NCBI GenBank assembly: GCA_009760855.2
Contig: WPIO01000028.1
Span: 4,707,501-4,753,342 of the forward strand
Length of the DNA stretch: 45,842 nt
Source of the DNA: Cristatella mucedo
Lineage: Eukaryota > Bryozoa > Phylactolaemata > Cristatellidae
Direction of reading: 5' to 3'
Each line of letters opens with the position of its first letter. The first letter of the stretch is position 1. Under the pieces are notes generated by a model that had not been told where the DNA came from, did no database searches, and saw only the letters and a list, made by a program, of their open reading frames with translations. Of this stretch, positions 21,917 to 33,739 are shown piece by piece. The position numbers were made by a program, and so were the translations under genes.

Positions 21917-23123
21917 AAAACCTTAGCTCGAGCTTTCGTGCGAAATGTAGAGAGGAGGAAGTGATGGGTCATTGGGGGCCAACGAGCGCTGACTCATACT
22001 CAACATGATATGCACTAACCTTGGGTCATCGACCAAGAGCTACTCGGCCCAAAAGATTACCTCGATCTTCTTCGATTACGCTTTGCACCGTGCAACCTGC
22101 ATGCAAGCCACCGGCCACGTTTCTGAAAGTGTGTCGCTGCGGCAGCCGTGTAGTTTAACAATGTTATAATGCTCAAACCGTGCCATAAATAGCCCTGACC
22201 ATTGACTTTCTCGGTCCAGTGGCTGTAGAAGAATGTGCACGGTTCTGCCAAAAGTACCGCGAGTAGCCATGCTGCCCACTCTGCTCTCGGCACCACGCTT
22301 AGCATCGCGGAGCCAAAGGCTGCGCAACAAGCTTCGATCAGTGGGTGGGTGGCGCTGTGGCGCTGTCATAGCGAGAGGGCGGTGTGTGTGCATAGACCTT
22401 GCATGGGACGTGGGCTTAGGGCAGCCAGCATGCACACGGCGAAGGGAGAACGACTCCATCGCACCTGGCTGCTGGAGCCATGCTGGCCGGGCAGGCGTGG
22501 CTGAGAAACGCAGCTGGTAGCACTGACGCCCAGCAGAGTGGTAGCACTGACTAGCAGCTAGCAGCGTACAGTGCAATCCGCAAGGCAAAGCAAGTGACCA
22601 GAATTCCGGCGGCTCGGTGCAGACATCGCCTGCTCTATAGTAGCCTGTGTGTGTTTCAACCCTCAAGGTCTGCGACGGGCGGCGACGGATCTCGCCGCAT
22701 GGCTGGAGAGACAGCAGTGCATCACATCGGGCCAGGCCCTCTTTATGTCCACTGTGTCACACAGGCTCTCCACGGGGTCAGCTACTTTCAGTCTTTGCTT
22801 GCACTGTCAACACATGATTTATTGTGTCAGTGGGTAAACACGTGGCCTTTGTCTAGTTTAATATGTACTGCAGATGGAAGTATGTAGTTTGTATCGTAAT
22901 ATGGGCTGTTAGATAGGATAGTGGTCCTTTGTCCGAGGACTTCATGTCAGACTTACCTTCAATGGCCAAAGAAAGGTAAACCTTACCGCTCTCTTCTGAT
23001 GTGGCTAGGCTAGTGCACTCAGTGCTGATCGCTGCCAAAAAGCTTTCTTTTTAGGACTCGCACTTTTGGCAACAGAGAGATGCTGGGTTCATGTCATGCC
23101 ACAACGATGATATTGCCGATATG
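21917..23123. other. Nothing recognised
   Basis: An open frame of 196 codons on the minus strand (22666-22076) has no recognisable domain, no supported splice context and overlapping frames on both strands, so it is not called as a gene. A weak SINE2-like head (ACTCGCACTTTTGGCAACAG) lies near 23055, just before a CT tract. Confidence 0.35.
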
Positions 23124-23124
23124 T

Positions 23125-23165
<41 letters not shown>
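23124..23165. repeat. (CT)n microsatellite
   Basis: Pure CT tract of about 40 bp, preceded by a SINE2-like head as at 10.2 kb. Confidence 0.95.
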
Positions 23166-23167
<2 letters not shown>

Positions 23168-23374
23168 ATGCTCTTTGGCACAGTCGCAGCTTATCTCTTC
23201 TCTGATGCTCGCCTGCTGCATGCTGTTGCTGCTGCAGTGTTGCTATACTTCCTTGACCATCCCCGTGACTTTCATCCTTCTTACTTTTTCTCTACTTACA
23301 TTAAAGGAAGTCTATTGGTTGGCACAGTGCATGTGTAGTGCGGCTTGCTGCAAATGTGGGATTGGCCTGGGTGA

Positions 23375-23435
23375 GCAGGTGAGCGTGCTGCGCCCCGACC
23401 AAGGTCTGGTCGAGGGTCGGGTGTGAGCTGGCGCA
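23375..23435 (+). mobile_element. SINE1 head fragment
   Basis: GCGCCCCGACCAAGGTCTGG resembles the CACCCCGACCAAGG segment of SINE1 between the two boxes. The B box and tail are not preserved. Confidence 0.5.
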
Positions 23436-23519
23436 TAGCGTAGCGCTGCGGCACTTCACATATGCCTCGGGGCTCGACAGAGACTGGGAAGCTTCCTCTT
23501 TAGAAAAGTGCTACGATAA

Positions 23520-24600
23520 TGACATCTGATACTACGCTACTTCTATACAGACATGCCCATCCTTATTGATGGCTTTGCCGAGTTATAAACGAGATATATA
23601 TGCTAGTGCCAGATATGCTTCCTTTTCAGCCTCATTGAAGTGCCTCGAAAGTGATGGCGCTCAATATTTGAACAATATCCAGATGTATTATTATTATTGT
23701 TACCATTATTACATGCTGTCGCACTTCAATGGCCAAAACTATCATTGCCCCTCGCGTGGGCATGGCACGGCACGGCTGAGGCCATGGACTTCAGCATGCA
23801 AAGTATGCATGAGCCAATCGGGCGGGCCGGATACAGCTGCTGTAGTGTTAGCTTCCCAAACTCCATTTGATGATACCAGTGTCTGTCCTTCTGGAAGCCA
23901 TTGGAGTAGGCGATCGTAGTCATCAGCTCCTGGGTTACCTCGAGAGTTTCATAATTTTAAGTCAGTTTTGGAGCATTTAATAGATTGATTAGTTAATTTA
24001 AAACCTTCAGTAACACTTAATACACTGCAACGTGTAGGCACTTGAATGCATAGCCACTCGTTGGCTAGCTTGTCTTTTACATGATGAGGCCAGCAGGACA
24101 ACTGCAGCTACAGGTCAGTGCAGGAGAGAAATTCGGAGCCTCGACACTTTGCAGGATCGTGTAACCCACCCTGTGACAATCCCAGGACACGTCGCTTCTT
24201 CTGTATTATCTCCAGCTCAACTCTCTACCCGAGCATTTTTATGGACCCCAAAATAACTTTCACACGTATGGTTGAGGCCGGGATCTGGTTCATTTGTATG
24301 GCTCCAGCACGCCTGCTGCTAAGGCTGAAACAAACCCTAGCGATCGCTTTGAAATGTGCACCACCAGTGGTTATGCTCTTGCTGATCAATTTGCGTAACT
24401 GTGTCGGTCAGCAGCACGGCGACCGGCCTCACGCCCTCGACCAGCCCCGGTGAAAGAGCAGTCCCATGACTGCATTCAAGGATGTCACGTGTCGTGGTAT
24501 TTGCCTGTAGCGACACTTCGTCAGACTTCGCTCGATATCCTCTGCATAGGTTGCGAATGCATCCCCCAACCCCAAACCCGTGATTTCTCCGAGGCAAGTC
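23520..24600. other. Nothing firmly recognised
   Basis: A 111-codon + strand frame ends at 24453. It has no recognisable domain. A GTCAGT follows CTACAG at 24111, but no matching exon is supported. Confidence 0.35.
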
Positions 24601-25060
24601 ATAATTTTATACATAATACAATAATAATGAGACATTTGTATGCCACCCCGTAGAGAGTTAAAGTGTATCTATGTATCTCCTGTCATGCACCTCCACAAAA
24701 GTCATAAAGACCAAGTGGGTGTTACGCAGCAGGAGAGTTTTGTATAGCTGCACTCACAGCTGTGGCGCAGCTGGTACACACATTCGGTAGCCAACAGACG
24801 CGTCGTCTCACGCAACAAAGAGAGGTGGGGAAGCATAGCAGAGTTAGGAGAGCAGTTGAGGTAGTGAGTAGCATAGAAGTAGCAGCCAGGACCGCTGAAA
24901 AGATGTTACAGCTTACAGCTGGAGAGTGGATCGTTTTGTAAGAATTGTGGAAGAAGTCTCCACAGTTTAGGTTCCAGAGCTAAAGCTTGCTTCACAACTG
25001 TCTTTGCCGATAATGGACTTGTTTGTGTCGCCTTTGAAAGAGTCTGTAATATGGAAAAGG
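24601..25060 (-). mobile_element. LINE B copy, minus strand, with tail
   Basis: On the minus strand the order is a decayed ORF end (GGCAAAGACAGTTGTGAAGC near 25000), GCTACTTCTATGCTACTCAC near 24875, CTCTTTGTTGCGTGAGACGA near 24815, and GTTACGCAGC... in reverse near 24725. It ends with a CTCTACGGGGTGGCATACAA tail at about 24630-24655 and an ATT-rich terminus. It is related to the copies near 34, 37.5, 39.5, 41.2 and 43 kb. All lack the reverse transcriptase core. Confidence 0.75.
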
Positions 25061-25114
25061 ATTGTTTCATTTACGCTTCCACAAATTACTTGAAAATTGA
25101 TGGTGTCCCTTTGG

Positions 25115-25245
25115 CTGCCATTGGTCGGTAGCGTGCCAGGTGCCTGCCCGACCAAGGTCAGGGCCTGAGCCCTGAGGTGATATGTGAAGCGCCTGACAGA
25201 CATTGCCCTGGGGCGCTTGAGAATGAATTATTTTTATTTTTTTGG
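25115..25245 (+). mobile_element. SINE1 copy, plus strand
   Basis: GGTAGCGTGCCAGGTGCCTG, then CCCGACCAAGGTCAGGGCCT and GAGCCCTGAGGTGATATGTG. It ends with AAGCGCCTGACAGACATTGC, CCTGGGGCGCTTGAG and an AT-rich end. It lies 60 bp from the LINE B copy. Confidence 0.8.
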
Positions 25246-27080
25246 CAAAAAGAATAGGCTGGCGGCTCAGTCTTATATGTTAACCCTGGCAGCAAATCCT
25301 TTAAATGAGAACTTAAGAAAGCATTGCTACTCCCACCTTATTTCCAAGTATAGTAGATGCTATAAAAATGGATGACTTCAGTCAAGCTTCTTAGTCCTTG
25401 ATACGATGCGATCGTGCAGCAAATGTAATGATAATGATGGTACAGCAAGGCCGTTAATAGGCTTATATCCATGCCAAGATGTCTTTGGCTGCATTTTTTT
25501 ATATGGTAGGAAGTCTTAAAAAGATCTTTAATCACTGCTTATGTGTGCCATCCTCTGGGCCTTAAATTTCTTTTTTGATTGACTCCCTGAGCTGCATTTT
25601 GCGTTACATTTGTATAATCTGAAGATCAAGGTAACGCCCCACCTTTTTAGTAGATATCACAGAATGGCATCAATAACTTGATAAAAAGGAAGTTGCACTT
25701 CTCTGATTGTAATCGTGCACCAGAAGCAGCCATAGGCATAGTGTTAATGGATGAATATTATGCCCTCCTGCTCTTGACTCTATGGGCTGCTATATTGCTG
25801 CTAGTATAGTATATTGACAATGCAGCATTCTCACACTGAACTTCAAAGAGCTGGTTGGTTGTCAGTCCACTTGCCGAGATGAAGAGATTTGAGCATTTTC
25901 CGATGATTAATGTGTAGTTCCTGAGCTCATTCACTGTAAGTGTCCAGCTTTGCCGAGGGCCGAGCTACTAGAGATAGCTGGAAAATGACTAAACCAGTAG
26001 ATACCTTAGCGGGATTATCGAAGCAGGGTCGAATACGCTGTCTGTCGAATGTTTGCACCACCTCACGAGGTCGTGGCAGTGATATCTTTACCGGTGGAAG
26101 CGTCGTGTACCCGGTGCATGTGAGCGTGCTACCTGTTAGGACATTGGGTTACCGCCATTATGTAACCGTAGTCTCGTTTAGCCGGCTTCAGGTTGGCGCA
26201 TATCAACAATGTTCATCAGCCTATTCATGCTTTTTTGGCCTTTTTTAGAAAAATGATCGGTGCAATCAATGTAATTAAGATTTGTAGGGAAAGGGTGAAG
26301 CATGCCGTGTAGGAAAGAGGAGCATGCCGTTCGTGCCCTCGGTTGTTTGCTCGAAGTTCAGAATGCCGCGATGCAAATGATTCCCGGACAGCACGCCATA
26401 TTGACAACCTTCCCATCTGCCGACAAATTCAGACCCTGCACAGGTAGCCCGCCCCTCCGACTCTAGGTGCTCTCTTTTCATTCCATTTTCGCCAAAGATG
26501 CCTTCGCATAGAAGGTCCCAATGCAAACTGAAGCAATCATGTTGTTGCACTGCCTCACTTTAGCATGCACTCCTTTGTGCAACCTATGCATAATGACAAG
26601 AATGTCCATTCCAGACTAGTCAAAGCCCTGCCCTCAGGTGAAAATTCTTCCTATTTCATGGCATAGAATAAAGAATGACCAAGAAATCAAAGCGACTCAA
26701 TTTCATAGCGGTTCTCGATGCTGGTATGTGTTTACTGTATCTTAGCAATGTAAGAAGAAGTTCAGATCGAGAAGTTGTAGACTGCTCCCACATCTGCCAT
26801 CACCGAGATTAGGGAGATGAGACGAGATAACCGACAAGAGTTTCGCTGGGATCAGGCGATCCCCGAGCAGAAGGAAACCCCTGGCTGTTACACTGGTGCT
26901 CGCGACGCTACCTTGACAAGTTATGCCAACGCCACCAGAACATCATGACGGCCATGATATTCAGTTTGGCCCCTTCCCCTCAATGTCCTTGCCCATAAAC
27001 TGTAGCTCCGGGCCGCAGGGTGGCTGGCAAAAATCTGGATCACGGCCAGGTTGTCGCCAAGTGCTCTCCTGAGTAACAAT
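25246..27080. other. Nothing recognised
   Basis: AT-richer DNA with short frames. No RNA gene, repeat family or exon supported. Confidence 0.4.
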
Positions 27081-27084
27081 ACGC

Positions 27085-27480
27085 CACTAAGACTGAGCAC
27101 CCTGAGAATCTGGCTTCTTTCTATGCTTTACATTCGCTGCAGAGTGAAATGATCGGAATGGTGAGTTATCGTGCTTGATAAACATGAATAACATGGTTAG
27201 GGTGACATCGCGCAGGGTCAGCATGCAAATGTGGTTAGTGGCATGCGTTGCAAAGTCAGCATGTGCACAGGCCGTAGCACGTATAAGCATAAGGACGAAT
27301 CGCTAGGACCCACTAAATGCCGTCCTAAATAGGTGTGTGGCAGTTTTCACTTTTGGAAATGTGATCGTGGCGGGATGCCCTGACGCAGGTCTGGGAGGGA
27401 GCTCCAGGCTTTGGGACACATGAATCAGTCACTGGTCTCCAAATTAGGTTTGCACACGAACGACAGGCAGCTTTGGACCT
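27085..27480 (-). mobile_element. LINE A 3' fragment, minus strand
   Basis: Highly similar to the copies at 8.3 and 11.3 kb: GGGTCAGCATGCAAATGTGG, TAAGGACGAATCGC and CCCACTAAATGCCGTCCTAA. The ORF end (a CCAGGCTTTGGGA word on +, the complement of a TCCCAAAGCCTGG codon run) lies near 27405. The tail is decayed but recognisable down to about 27088. Confidence 0.8.
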
Positions 27481-27529
27481 GCTGTGCTCCACGCAGTCAC
27501 TGGATCGGACTGAGCTGTGTAATCCAGTG

Positions 27530-27605
27530 TAAAGCGCGCCAGAAAGAGCAGATTGAGTTCTCTGAGGCTTTTATCGAGTGCATCATCATTATTATTATTA
27601 TTATC
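27530..27605 (+). mobile_element. LINE A tail, plus strand
   Basis: GTGTAAAGCGCGCCAGAAAG, then GATTGAGTTCTCTGAGGC and TTTTATCGAGTGCATCATC, then an (ATT)n end at 27586-27603. It is in inverted orientation to the neighbouring copy. Confidence 0.75.
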
Positions 27606-29645
27606 AAACCAGTTTTTCAAGCAAGCAAACCAACCAATTTCCTCAACGGGCTTCTTTTGGCCACTGTCCCTGTTTAATTCTGGCTACCCCCAAGGGCTGT
27701 CATTCGATGTCGAAGTTAGTTGCGCCTGAAGCTAGTTTTGCTGTCATGCCGAGAACAGGGTCTCGTGGCTGTTTGAGATTCTGGCGTGGTTGATGAGGTG
27801 CTAGCTCCTTCAGGTGCTCTCATCCCTTTGTCACAGAGACAAAGAGCTTAACTGAAACTCTCTGTCACATTTTGCTCTGTCAGGTACTGCTGGCTCTCAG
27901 GCCAAGTCAGCTTCAGCCCCCAAGGCAGATCAGCGGATAGGTCCGAAGCAAATTCGCCAAAGACCTTTTATATTGAACCAGAAGGCAGCAAGGTTGCTGA
28001 GGCATTGTCGTGCGGTTGCTCGAAGAACCGAGGGAGCACACTGTAAGCCCTCACTGCGCCCAATCGCCCTGCACCAGTCAGGTGAGGGGTTGCGGTGGGT
28101 GAGGGCAACTAAGTTAGTAGCGTACCCAGTGCGGCGTGAATGCAGCCTGGGCGCCGACCTCACGTGACTGAGCAGCAGCCTGAGCGGCTAATGGGCAGTG
28201 GATCTGTCTGCAAACAGCCATGGCCAGATGGATTTTTGTGGGCAGGAGAGCACAGTCCGTGTCAGCTGAAGCTACAGCAGGAGGTTGGCCGGATGATGGC
28301 AGTGGCCATCACGAAAATGTTGGCTTCCTGCTCCGGCACGTCGGGCTTGCTGTGAGTGCCGGCTGGACTTGTTGGCAGCTGGGCTCCTGTCCGCCCGCCT
28401 CAGTCTTCTGCTTGCTATCCTGTAGTATTACCCTCCAGACGAGAGCCGCAACTGTGCATAAATTATGGCAATTGAAGTGTGTTGATATTGACTCCCAAAG
28501 CGCTGAAGGTAACTTAGACAAAGCCGACTAAAACTCAAACAATGAACTAGCCGAGAGCAGCCCGAAAGGTTGCACCGTATGACCTGGCATGGGCTGGCAG
28601 TGGCACTGGTGCCCTCTCGCTTCATGCCCCACAGCCCCACTGCAGCTGCAGCTCCTGCCGCGGATGGCTGCATCATCGGTCACTTCGCGTAGACGCCAGC
28701 ACACAACATGAACAACATGAAAGGAACCCGCATTTCATCACCCATGGTTCCATTCCACTCAGCCTCAGGCTTCCTGCTTTTTTCTCCTCAGCTCTCCTCC
28801 TGCTCACAGCCTCCTCCTCAGACTCACTGCTCTTGTTCTGGTTTGCTATTCGCTGACCACACCAGTAGCCCTGCTGCTCGGCTTCGCTGCATTCGGAGCT
28901 ACTGCAACTTGTCGGGAGTGTCTTCCGCCTCTCAGCGCCACACTCAGAGCCGGGAGCCGAATGGGCGCTGCTCGTGTCCGATCGCAGACACTCAGGCTGG
29001 CGGGCAACGTCGCCAACACGCAGACTGCAGCCGACCTCTGCGGCCTTCGCTTGCTGGGCCACCGACTCACGGACTGCCCTGGCTGAGCGTTGTCCATATG
29101 TTGCGAGCCAGACTCGTAAACAAGAAGCCAGACTCGTAAAAACAAGAAGCAGCTACTTACCAGAAGTCAACGGGGGGGAGAGGCCGGCACAATGGAATGG
29201 CGCTTTTACTGTTTTGCATGTACTTTTAACTCGGTGGTCATCTCGAGGCCCGTAGACTCTCCACAAATGAGCTCGCTGCTAAGATTTCTGCCAGCAGCCT
29301 GCGCCTGTGCATGCTAACACTCCCGTGCATGCTCGCTAAGTTTGCATGATGTTAATGTGACCGTGTTATCGGCTGCTGACCTACAGCAGTCCATAAATGT
29401 GCGCTGCACAGCCCCGTTTAAGGCTGTAGAAGTGTAGCAGTCAGCAAGCCAGTGCTTTCTCAGTAGGCCACCACTAGTTGGCATCGAAATCGCGTTCACA
29501 GGGTGTCGTCGAGATGGCATTCTACTTAGCGCTGGGCCATGCGAATCCTTTTTATGTACAATGAGTCCTCAGGTTGTAGCCTCTTCGGCCGCATGGCTTT
29601 ACTACGCATGGCGTTACATTAAGCATGGCATTACTCACTAAAGCA
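27606..29645. other. Gene not identified
   Basis: Overlapping frames on both strands, up to 143 codons at 28708-29139 (+), show no recognisable domain. A near-perfect direct repeat of CAGACTCGTAAA-CAAGAAGC occurs at about 29109-29149. CTG followed by GTAAGTAG on the minus strand at about 29153-29161 is a good donor-like site without a supported exon. Confidence 0.35.
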
Positions 29646-29647
29646 AG

Positions 29648-29735
29648 AATAGTTACTAATAATAATAAATAGATGACATTTGGAATATAAACCCACAGAG
29701 AACTTATACGCTTTTTTTCTCTCCAGATTTTTTAC
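29648..29735 (-). mobile_element. LINE A tail remnant, minus strand
   Basis: On the minus strand, AGCGTATAAGTTCTCTGTGG and a following ATT-rich end (29660-29670) fit a decayed form of the common tail. No body is recognised. Confidence 0.45.
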
Positions 29736-30265
29736 TTGCTAAGTGGAAGCATTTACTACAGCTCCATAGCTTGCCCGAGAATACCTCTATTTGTGCATTG
29801 TTTCGGCGGTTTTTCCCTCTGTTTTCAAAGCGGAAGTTGCATCCTTCTGCTGTCCGTTCAGCCAGGCCTCTTTGGCAGCCAAAGACATGCAACGAGCTTC
29901 CGAATCGATGGTTTGACTGCAGCCTCCACGAGGCCATGCCTGCCGATCAGTCGATATGCCTCTTTGCATACCGTCCACATTTATAATACGTTGCTTGAAT
30001 GCTGTTCAAAACTAGCACCTGCATTCACAACATGTGCACAAATGCTCCTTTTAGTAGGAGCTTATGATGCGCGGCCAGCGCTGTGGTCACAACTCTGTCC
30101 TGGACCTTCCAAACGACATGCACCTGCATTGTGATATCCTGACTTATCTCAGATCACCTTATTTCATGTGTGTGTGCTGTTGCAGTCAATCGTGGTCTGG
30201 AGTGCAAACATTTGGACAGTTGATGCATTGTGTGTGCGGTTAGAGCACTTGCACAATGCTTCCTC
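29736..30265. other. Nothing firmly recognised
   Basis: The + strand frame 29736-30134 and its overlapping frames show no domain. A weak WNSLP-like segment (PLWQPKTCNELPN, about 29862-29900) might be another LINE relic, but this is not secure. Confidence 0.3.
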
Positions 30266-30269
30266 AGGG

Positions 30270-30850
30270 TCGGCTCATGATAAATAATATGTCCTTTTGT
30301 ATAGCAACTTACAACTTACAGCTGCTGTAAGAGAATCAATATCCATCCGGTTAGAGAATGCAGAAGTTGTCGCTTAGAGTCAGTATGTAAAAGCACATAT
30401 GTGCACGAAAATATTGAAGGACCCTGGTCAATTGGACACAGGCTAGTAAATGCTCTGAATCAGGAACAAAGTATACCAGTTATTAAGCACAGAACAATAT
30501 AGCGTTCACTGGCACTCACGAAAGCCACGAGTGGAAAAGATGCGCCTTTAGATGAGATGCAAATGATGGAAAAATAAATGGTGACAGAAGCCGTAAAGTT
30601 CCAGACGACTTCAACTTTCTGCGGATATGAACTGCAAGCCCGGTCACGAAAAAAATTTCATGGTTTGATGAACAGAGCATCCGGTCCGAAGCCGATGAGC
30701 TGGTTGCTTCGAGAACACGGTGAGAGCAAGGACGTCGGATAGGTCAAGGATGAAAAGCCAGTGAAGCCCCCAAGCTAGACCGAGCATTCTAGAAGTCAAT
30801 TTGGAGGCATGATAGGGAGACAGACCAGACATAAAAGTGGAAGAGAGTAG
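30270..30850 (-). mobile_element. LINE C (CR1/L2-type) fragment, minus strand
   Basis: The minus-strand frame contains DRACSSYPQKVESS and, after a break, LKAHLFHSWLS, the counterparts of DRAFSSYAPKVWNSL and LKTHLF. The 3' end reads GGATGGATATTGATTCTCTT then TTGCTATACAAAAGGACATA and an AT-rich end. The 3' UTR differs from LINE A, so it is treated as a separate lineage. Confidence 0.65.
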
Positions 30851-30959
30851 TAGATGTCATTGTATAGAACAGGTGAGATGCTGGGTTGTGCGTCAGTCAT
30901 GTCAGAGCAACCCTGATTATATCGACTTACACATGCAAGACGCGAATAACGAAAATTGC

Positions 30960-31020
30960 TGTAGTCTTAATATAATATATATATATATATAAGTGGTTAT
31001 ACATATATATTTCATTATAT
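30960..31020. repeat. (AT)n microsatellite
   Basis: Short AT dinucleotide runs near 30971-30992 and 31004-31016. Confidence 0.8.
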
Positions 31021-31059
31021 TCCTTAAGATCCTTGCACTTAGGCGTTCACATATGCCCA

Positions 31060-31120
31060 AATTGTATGCTTCCACGACCCGACCTTGGTCGGGTATGACA
31101 CCCAACCTGTGACCAAAACC
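31060..31120 (-). mobile_element. SINE1 head fragment, minus strand
   Basis: On the minus strand, CATACCCGACCAAGGTCGGG and GTCGTGGAAGC match the region between the A and B boxes of SINE1. Confidence 0.5.
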
Positions 31121-31324
31121 AGCCTCGTTATGCGATGTCATAAACGGTAAACTGGTTTAGTGGGATGGTAAATAAACATATCTTGAGTGATGGAGGTCTT
31201 CCATGCGGGTTAGACACCCTTGGATTGCACATAACTATTAGGCTGGTTCATCATCGTTAAACTTCAGGAAGAGGTGAGTCCGAATGCAAATGTCACCCAG
31301 GATGCGGCTGCTTAGAGCCGCAGG

Positions 31325-31473
31325 CAGCCTCCTGCAGTGGTACTTGCTCTTCACGACACTGGAGGTTCAATCCTGGCAGGTGGGCGATCCGTATTCTAAA
31401 CTGTGCAAGTGGTGGTGATAGCTGCCAAAGCTCGTATGCTGCCAGCACAAATGAGAGTTAGGATCAGCTAATC
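31325..31473 (+). mobile_element. SINE2 copy
   Basis: The B box GGAGGTTCAATCC (near 31361) is followed by GGGCGATCCGTATTCTAAAC, GCAAGTGGTGGTGATAGCTG, CCAAAGCTCGTATGCTGCC and AATGAGAGTTAGGATCAGCT, the full SINE2 body order. Confidence 0.8.
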
Positions 31474-31579
31474 TTTTTGTGAGTCGAATGCAGAGCAAGG
31501 CTCAGTCGGGTAAAAGATTGGTGACTTAGTGTCATCGGCATTGAAATAAAATCCAACGTTAAGTTCGGCATCACATTGC

Positions 31580-31594
31580 ACAGAGAGAGAGAGA

Positions 31595-31654
<60 letters not shown>

Positions 31655-31655
31655 T
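31580..31655. repeat. (AG)n microsatellite
   Basis: Nearly pure AG tract of about 75 bp with one interruption near 31598. Confidence 0.97.
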
Positions 31656-31770
31656 AAAATAGATATGCTATACTTCCATAGATAGTGAAAAGGAGGCCAA
31701 GACCGGATTGCTGAGGTACCCTATACTTTAGGAGTGCCCACCAAAGTCTTACATCTATTGCATCGGACAG

Positions 31771-31915
31771 CTGGTTTGGTCCAGCAGTTAAGGTGCTCGC
31801 CTGACCCGAAGGTCTGGTTGAGGTCGTTTGAAGAGCCCCCGATATTGGGCAAAAGTGGCCGCCTGAATAGAGATTAAGCTCTCTCTTAAGGCTATACAAC
31901 AATTAATATACCACT
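31771..31915 (+). mobile_element. SINE1 copy, plus strand, near full length
   Basis: The A-box region TTTGGTCCAGCAGTTAAGGT is followed by CCCGAAGGTCTGG, a decayed B box (GGTCGTTTGAAGAGCCC) and GCCTGAATAGAGATTAAGCT, CTCTCTTAAGGC and an AT-rich end. Confidence 0.85.
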
Positions 31916-32785
31916 TCTGTGACCCAACTCAGTTTACATTGTGCCAATCCTACCTAGGCAAGCTGGAGAGTCTTGAAGTAGATCTGGTGGTCAATTAGTC
32001 AAATGTGTTGGTATGCATAAAATTAATTTTATTTCCTTGGTTAGTGGCCAATAAATGTAGACACAAAGTAGAGCATTCTTTTCTTTGGGATGCATACCCT
32101 AAATTCCGATTGAAACTGCCAGCGCGTCCGATGAATTGATGTAATCGTTTATGCCACTCAACCTGCAACGGATAAGAATGGCAGAAGGGAATTAAGTTAC
32201 CCGTAAAATTTATGAGCAAGGGCAGGCTGTCCAACGAGGGTCACGGCATTTGTTGCTTGCGAGGGCCGTAACCACTTAACTCCCAGAGGAATGATACTAC
32301 ACCAGTGGTTGTTGTAAAGTAGATGCATAGCTGTGCATTTGTGAGATCGTCTTGAGACATGACCATATACTAGAGGTCTTTTTGCCTGTAGAAATAAGTT
32401 AACGACAAGCCTAGAGACAGAATCCATGGCAGCAGAGCTCTGTGATGAATCACCTGGAGTACAATGGCCGCTCTGTGCCTCCATTAGCGACGGATGTGAC
32501 ACTCTGCAGAGATTGCTCGCTGGCTCCCCACGCTGAGCTTGGAGCCTTCAGGAACAACGCCCTGTGAGTAGGAGTCAAACGTTCACGGCACGAGCAAAGC
32601 AGTGGCTATTGCTTGACGCTTGAGGAAGCACCATTACCTGAGGAGGCCTAAGGAGATGTGCATTCTGCTCTCGGCGTGGTGGTGGAATGTAGCTGGCAGA
32701 CTGAGTTCCTTGCAGATCCCAGGAGGGCCACTAAACATCAGACTGAATGTCGAGGGGCCCAGGCTGTTTGGCTGGTTGTTTCTAG
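31916..32785. other. Nothing recognised
   Basis: No gene or repeat family recognised. A 101-codon minus-strand frame (32502-32197) has no domain. Confidence 0.35.
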
Positions 32786-32951
32786 CATAGCGCAGAGCCA
32801 CAGGCAGCAGTTTTACACTGCGAACCCTGAGGCCACCATGCCATCCATCTCGACCAATGGTAGCAGCCCATGTGGTTGTTCTACTACCCCCTCACTTGTC
32901 CAGCGATCTTTGTCCCCTGAACCTTCTTCTGTCTGTTCCATTGCCATACCA
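32786..32951 (+). CDS. Possible internal exon encoding a Ser/Thr/Pro-rich segment
   Basis: A pyrimidine-rich acceptor (TTTGGCTGGTTGTTTCTAG) ends at 32785, and a donor GTAAGC begins at 32952. One frame is open through the whole interval and upstream. It reads (x)IAQSHRQQFYTANP, TNGSSPCGCSTTPS and LVQRSLSPEPSSVCS, a composition typical of a disordered linker. In this reading the exon goes from phase 2 to phase 0, so it cannot join directly to the exon at 5437-5653 (phase 1 would give an immediate TAG). No domain is recognised, and the sequence just after the donor is duplicated at 33401, so this could be chance. Confidence 0.25.
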
Positions 32952-33039
32952 GTAAGCAGGTTCTAGCAATAGCACATGTTTACAAACCCACACATTTTAA
33001 GGTCGTATACTATAATGCCTATGTATATAAGCAAAGTGT

Positions 33040-33040
33040 T

Positions 33041-33073
<33 letters not shown>

Positions 33074-33126
33074 GTATACATATACTATACACTATATATA
33101 TATATATACTTGTGTGTTTCTGTATG

Positions 33127-33157
<31 letters not shown>

Positions 33158-33160
33158 CTG
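33040..33160. repeat. (AT)n/(GT)n compound microsatellite
   Basis: Alternating AT and GT runs at 33041-33075, 33092-33108 and 33128-33156. Confidence 0.9.
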
Positions 33161-33529
33161 AAAACTGGTCACACAATCACAATTCATACTCAACACCTCC
33201 GCCTGTTAATACAGCAAGCCCTCAAGTGAGGCGGTAAGACATTAGTTGCTTATGGAAAACTCAAAGCCCACGCTGGTACCCAAACTGTAGTAGAATAAGA
33301 TTTGTCTCACATAAAAAGAAAGGAGAAACTCAAGCTGAGTCAGGAGGCGTGCCGAATAGCACTTCAGCCCAAGACGCTATTTTAAAAGATCTCGGTTTGC
33401 AAGCAGGTTCTGGCAATACACATGTTTATGTAGTTTAGAACTTTCTATCAACTGTAGGCACAACTTCTGGGAAAGCATCACACCCGTGAGCCGCACTTCA
33501 CTGCCTTAAGGACATGTAACACTTTTTCA

Positions 33530-33534
<5 letters not shown>

Positions 33535-33620
<86 letters not shown>
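33535..33620. repeat. (AT)n microsatellite, about 85 bp
   Basis: Nearly pure alternating AT, preceded by GTGTGTGT. It is self-complementary and likely to be unstable. Confidence 0.97.
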
Positions 33621-33622
<2 letters not shown>

Positions 33623-33739
33623 CTTATTTATTTAAGCAAGAGTAGGAAAAGGGGATATTCTGATGATTTATGCTTCCCTCTATAAACTGGCCTGGAGTGC
33701 AGCACCATACCATTCCCACATCAAACTATATCAAAGTAA

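Noticed and set aside
22076-22666. 196-codon minus-strand frame
   Set aside because: It has no recognisable domain, no supported splice sites, and overlapping frames of similar length on the + strand.
27085-27605. A single twin-primed (5'-inverted) LINE A insertion
   Set aside because: The minus-strand piece appears to contain its own decayed tail beyond GTAAAGC, which a twin-primed 5' segment should not have.
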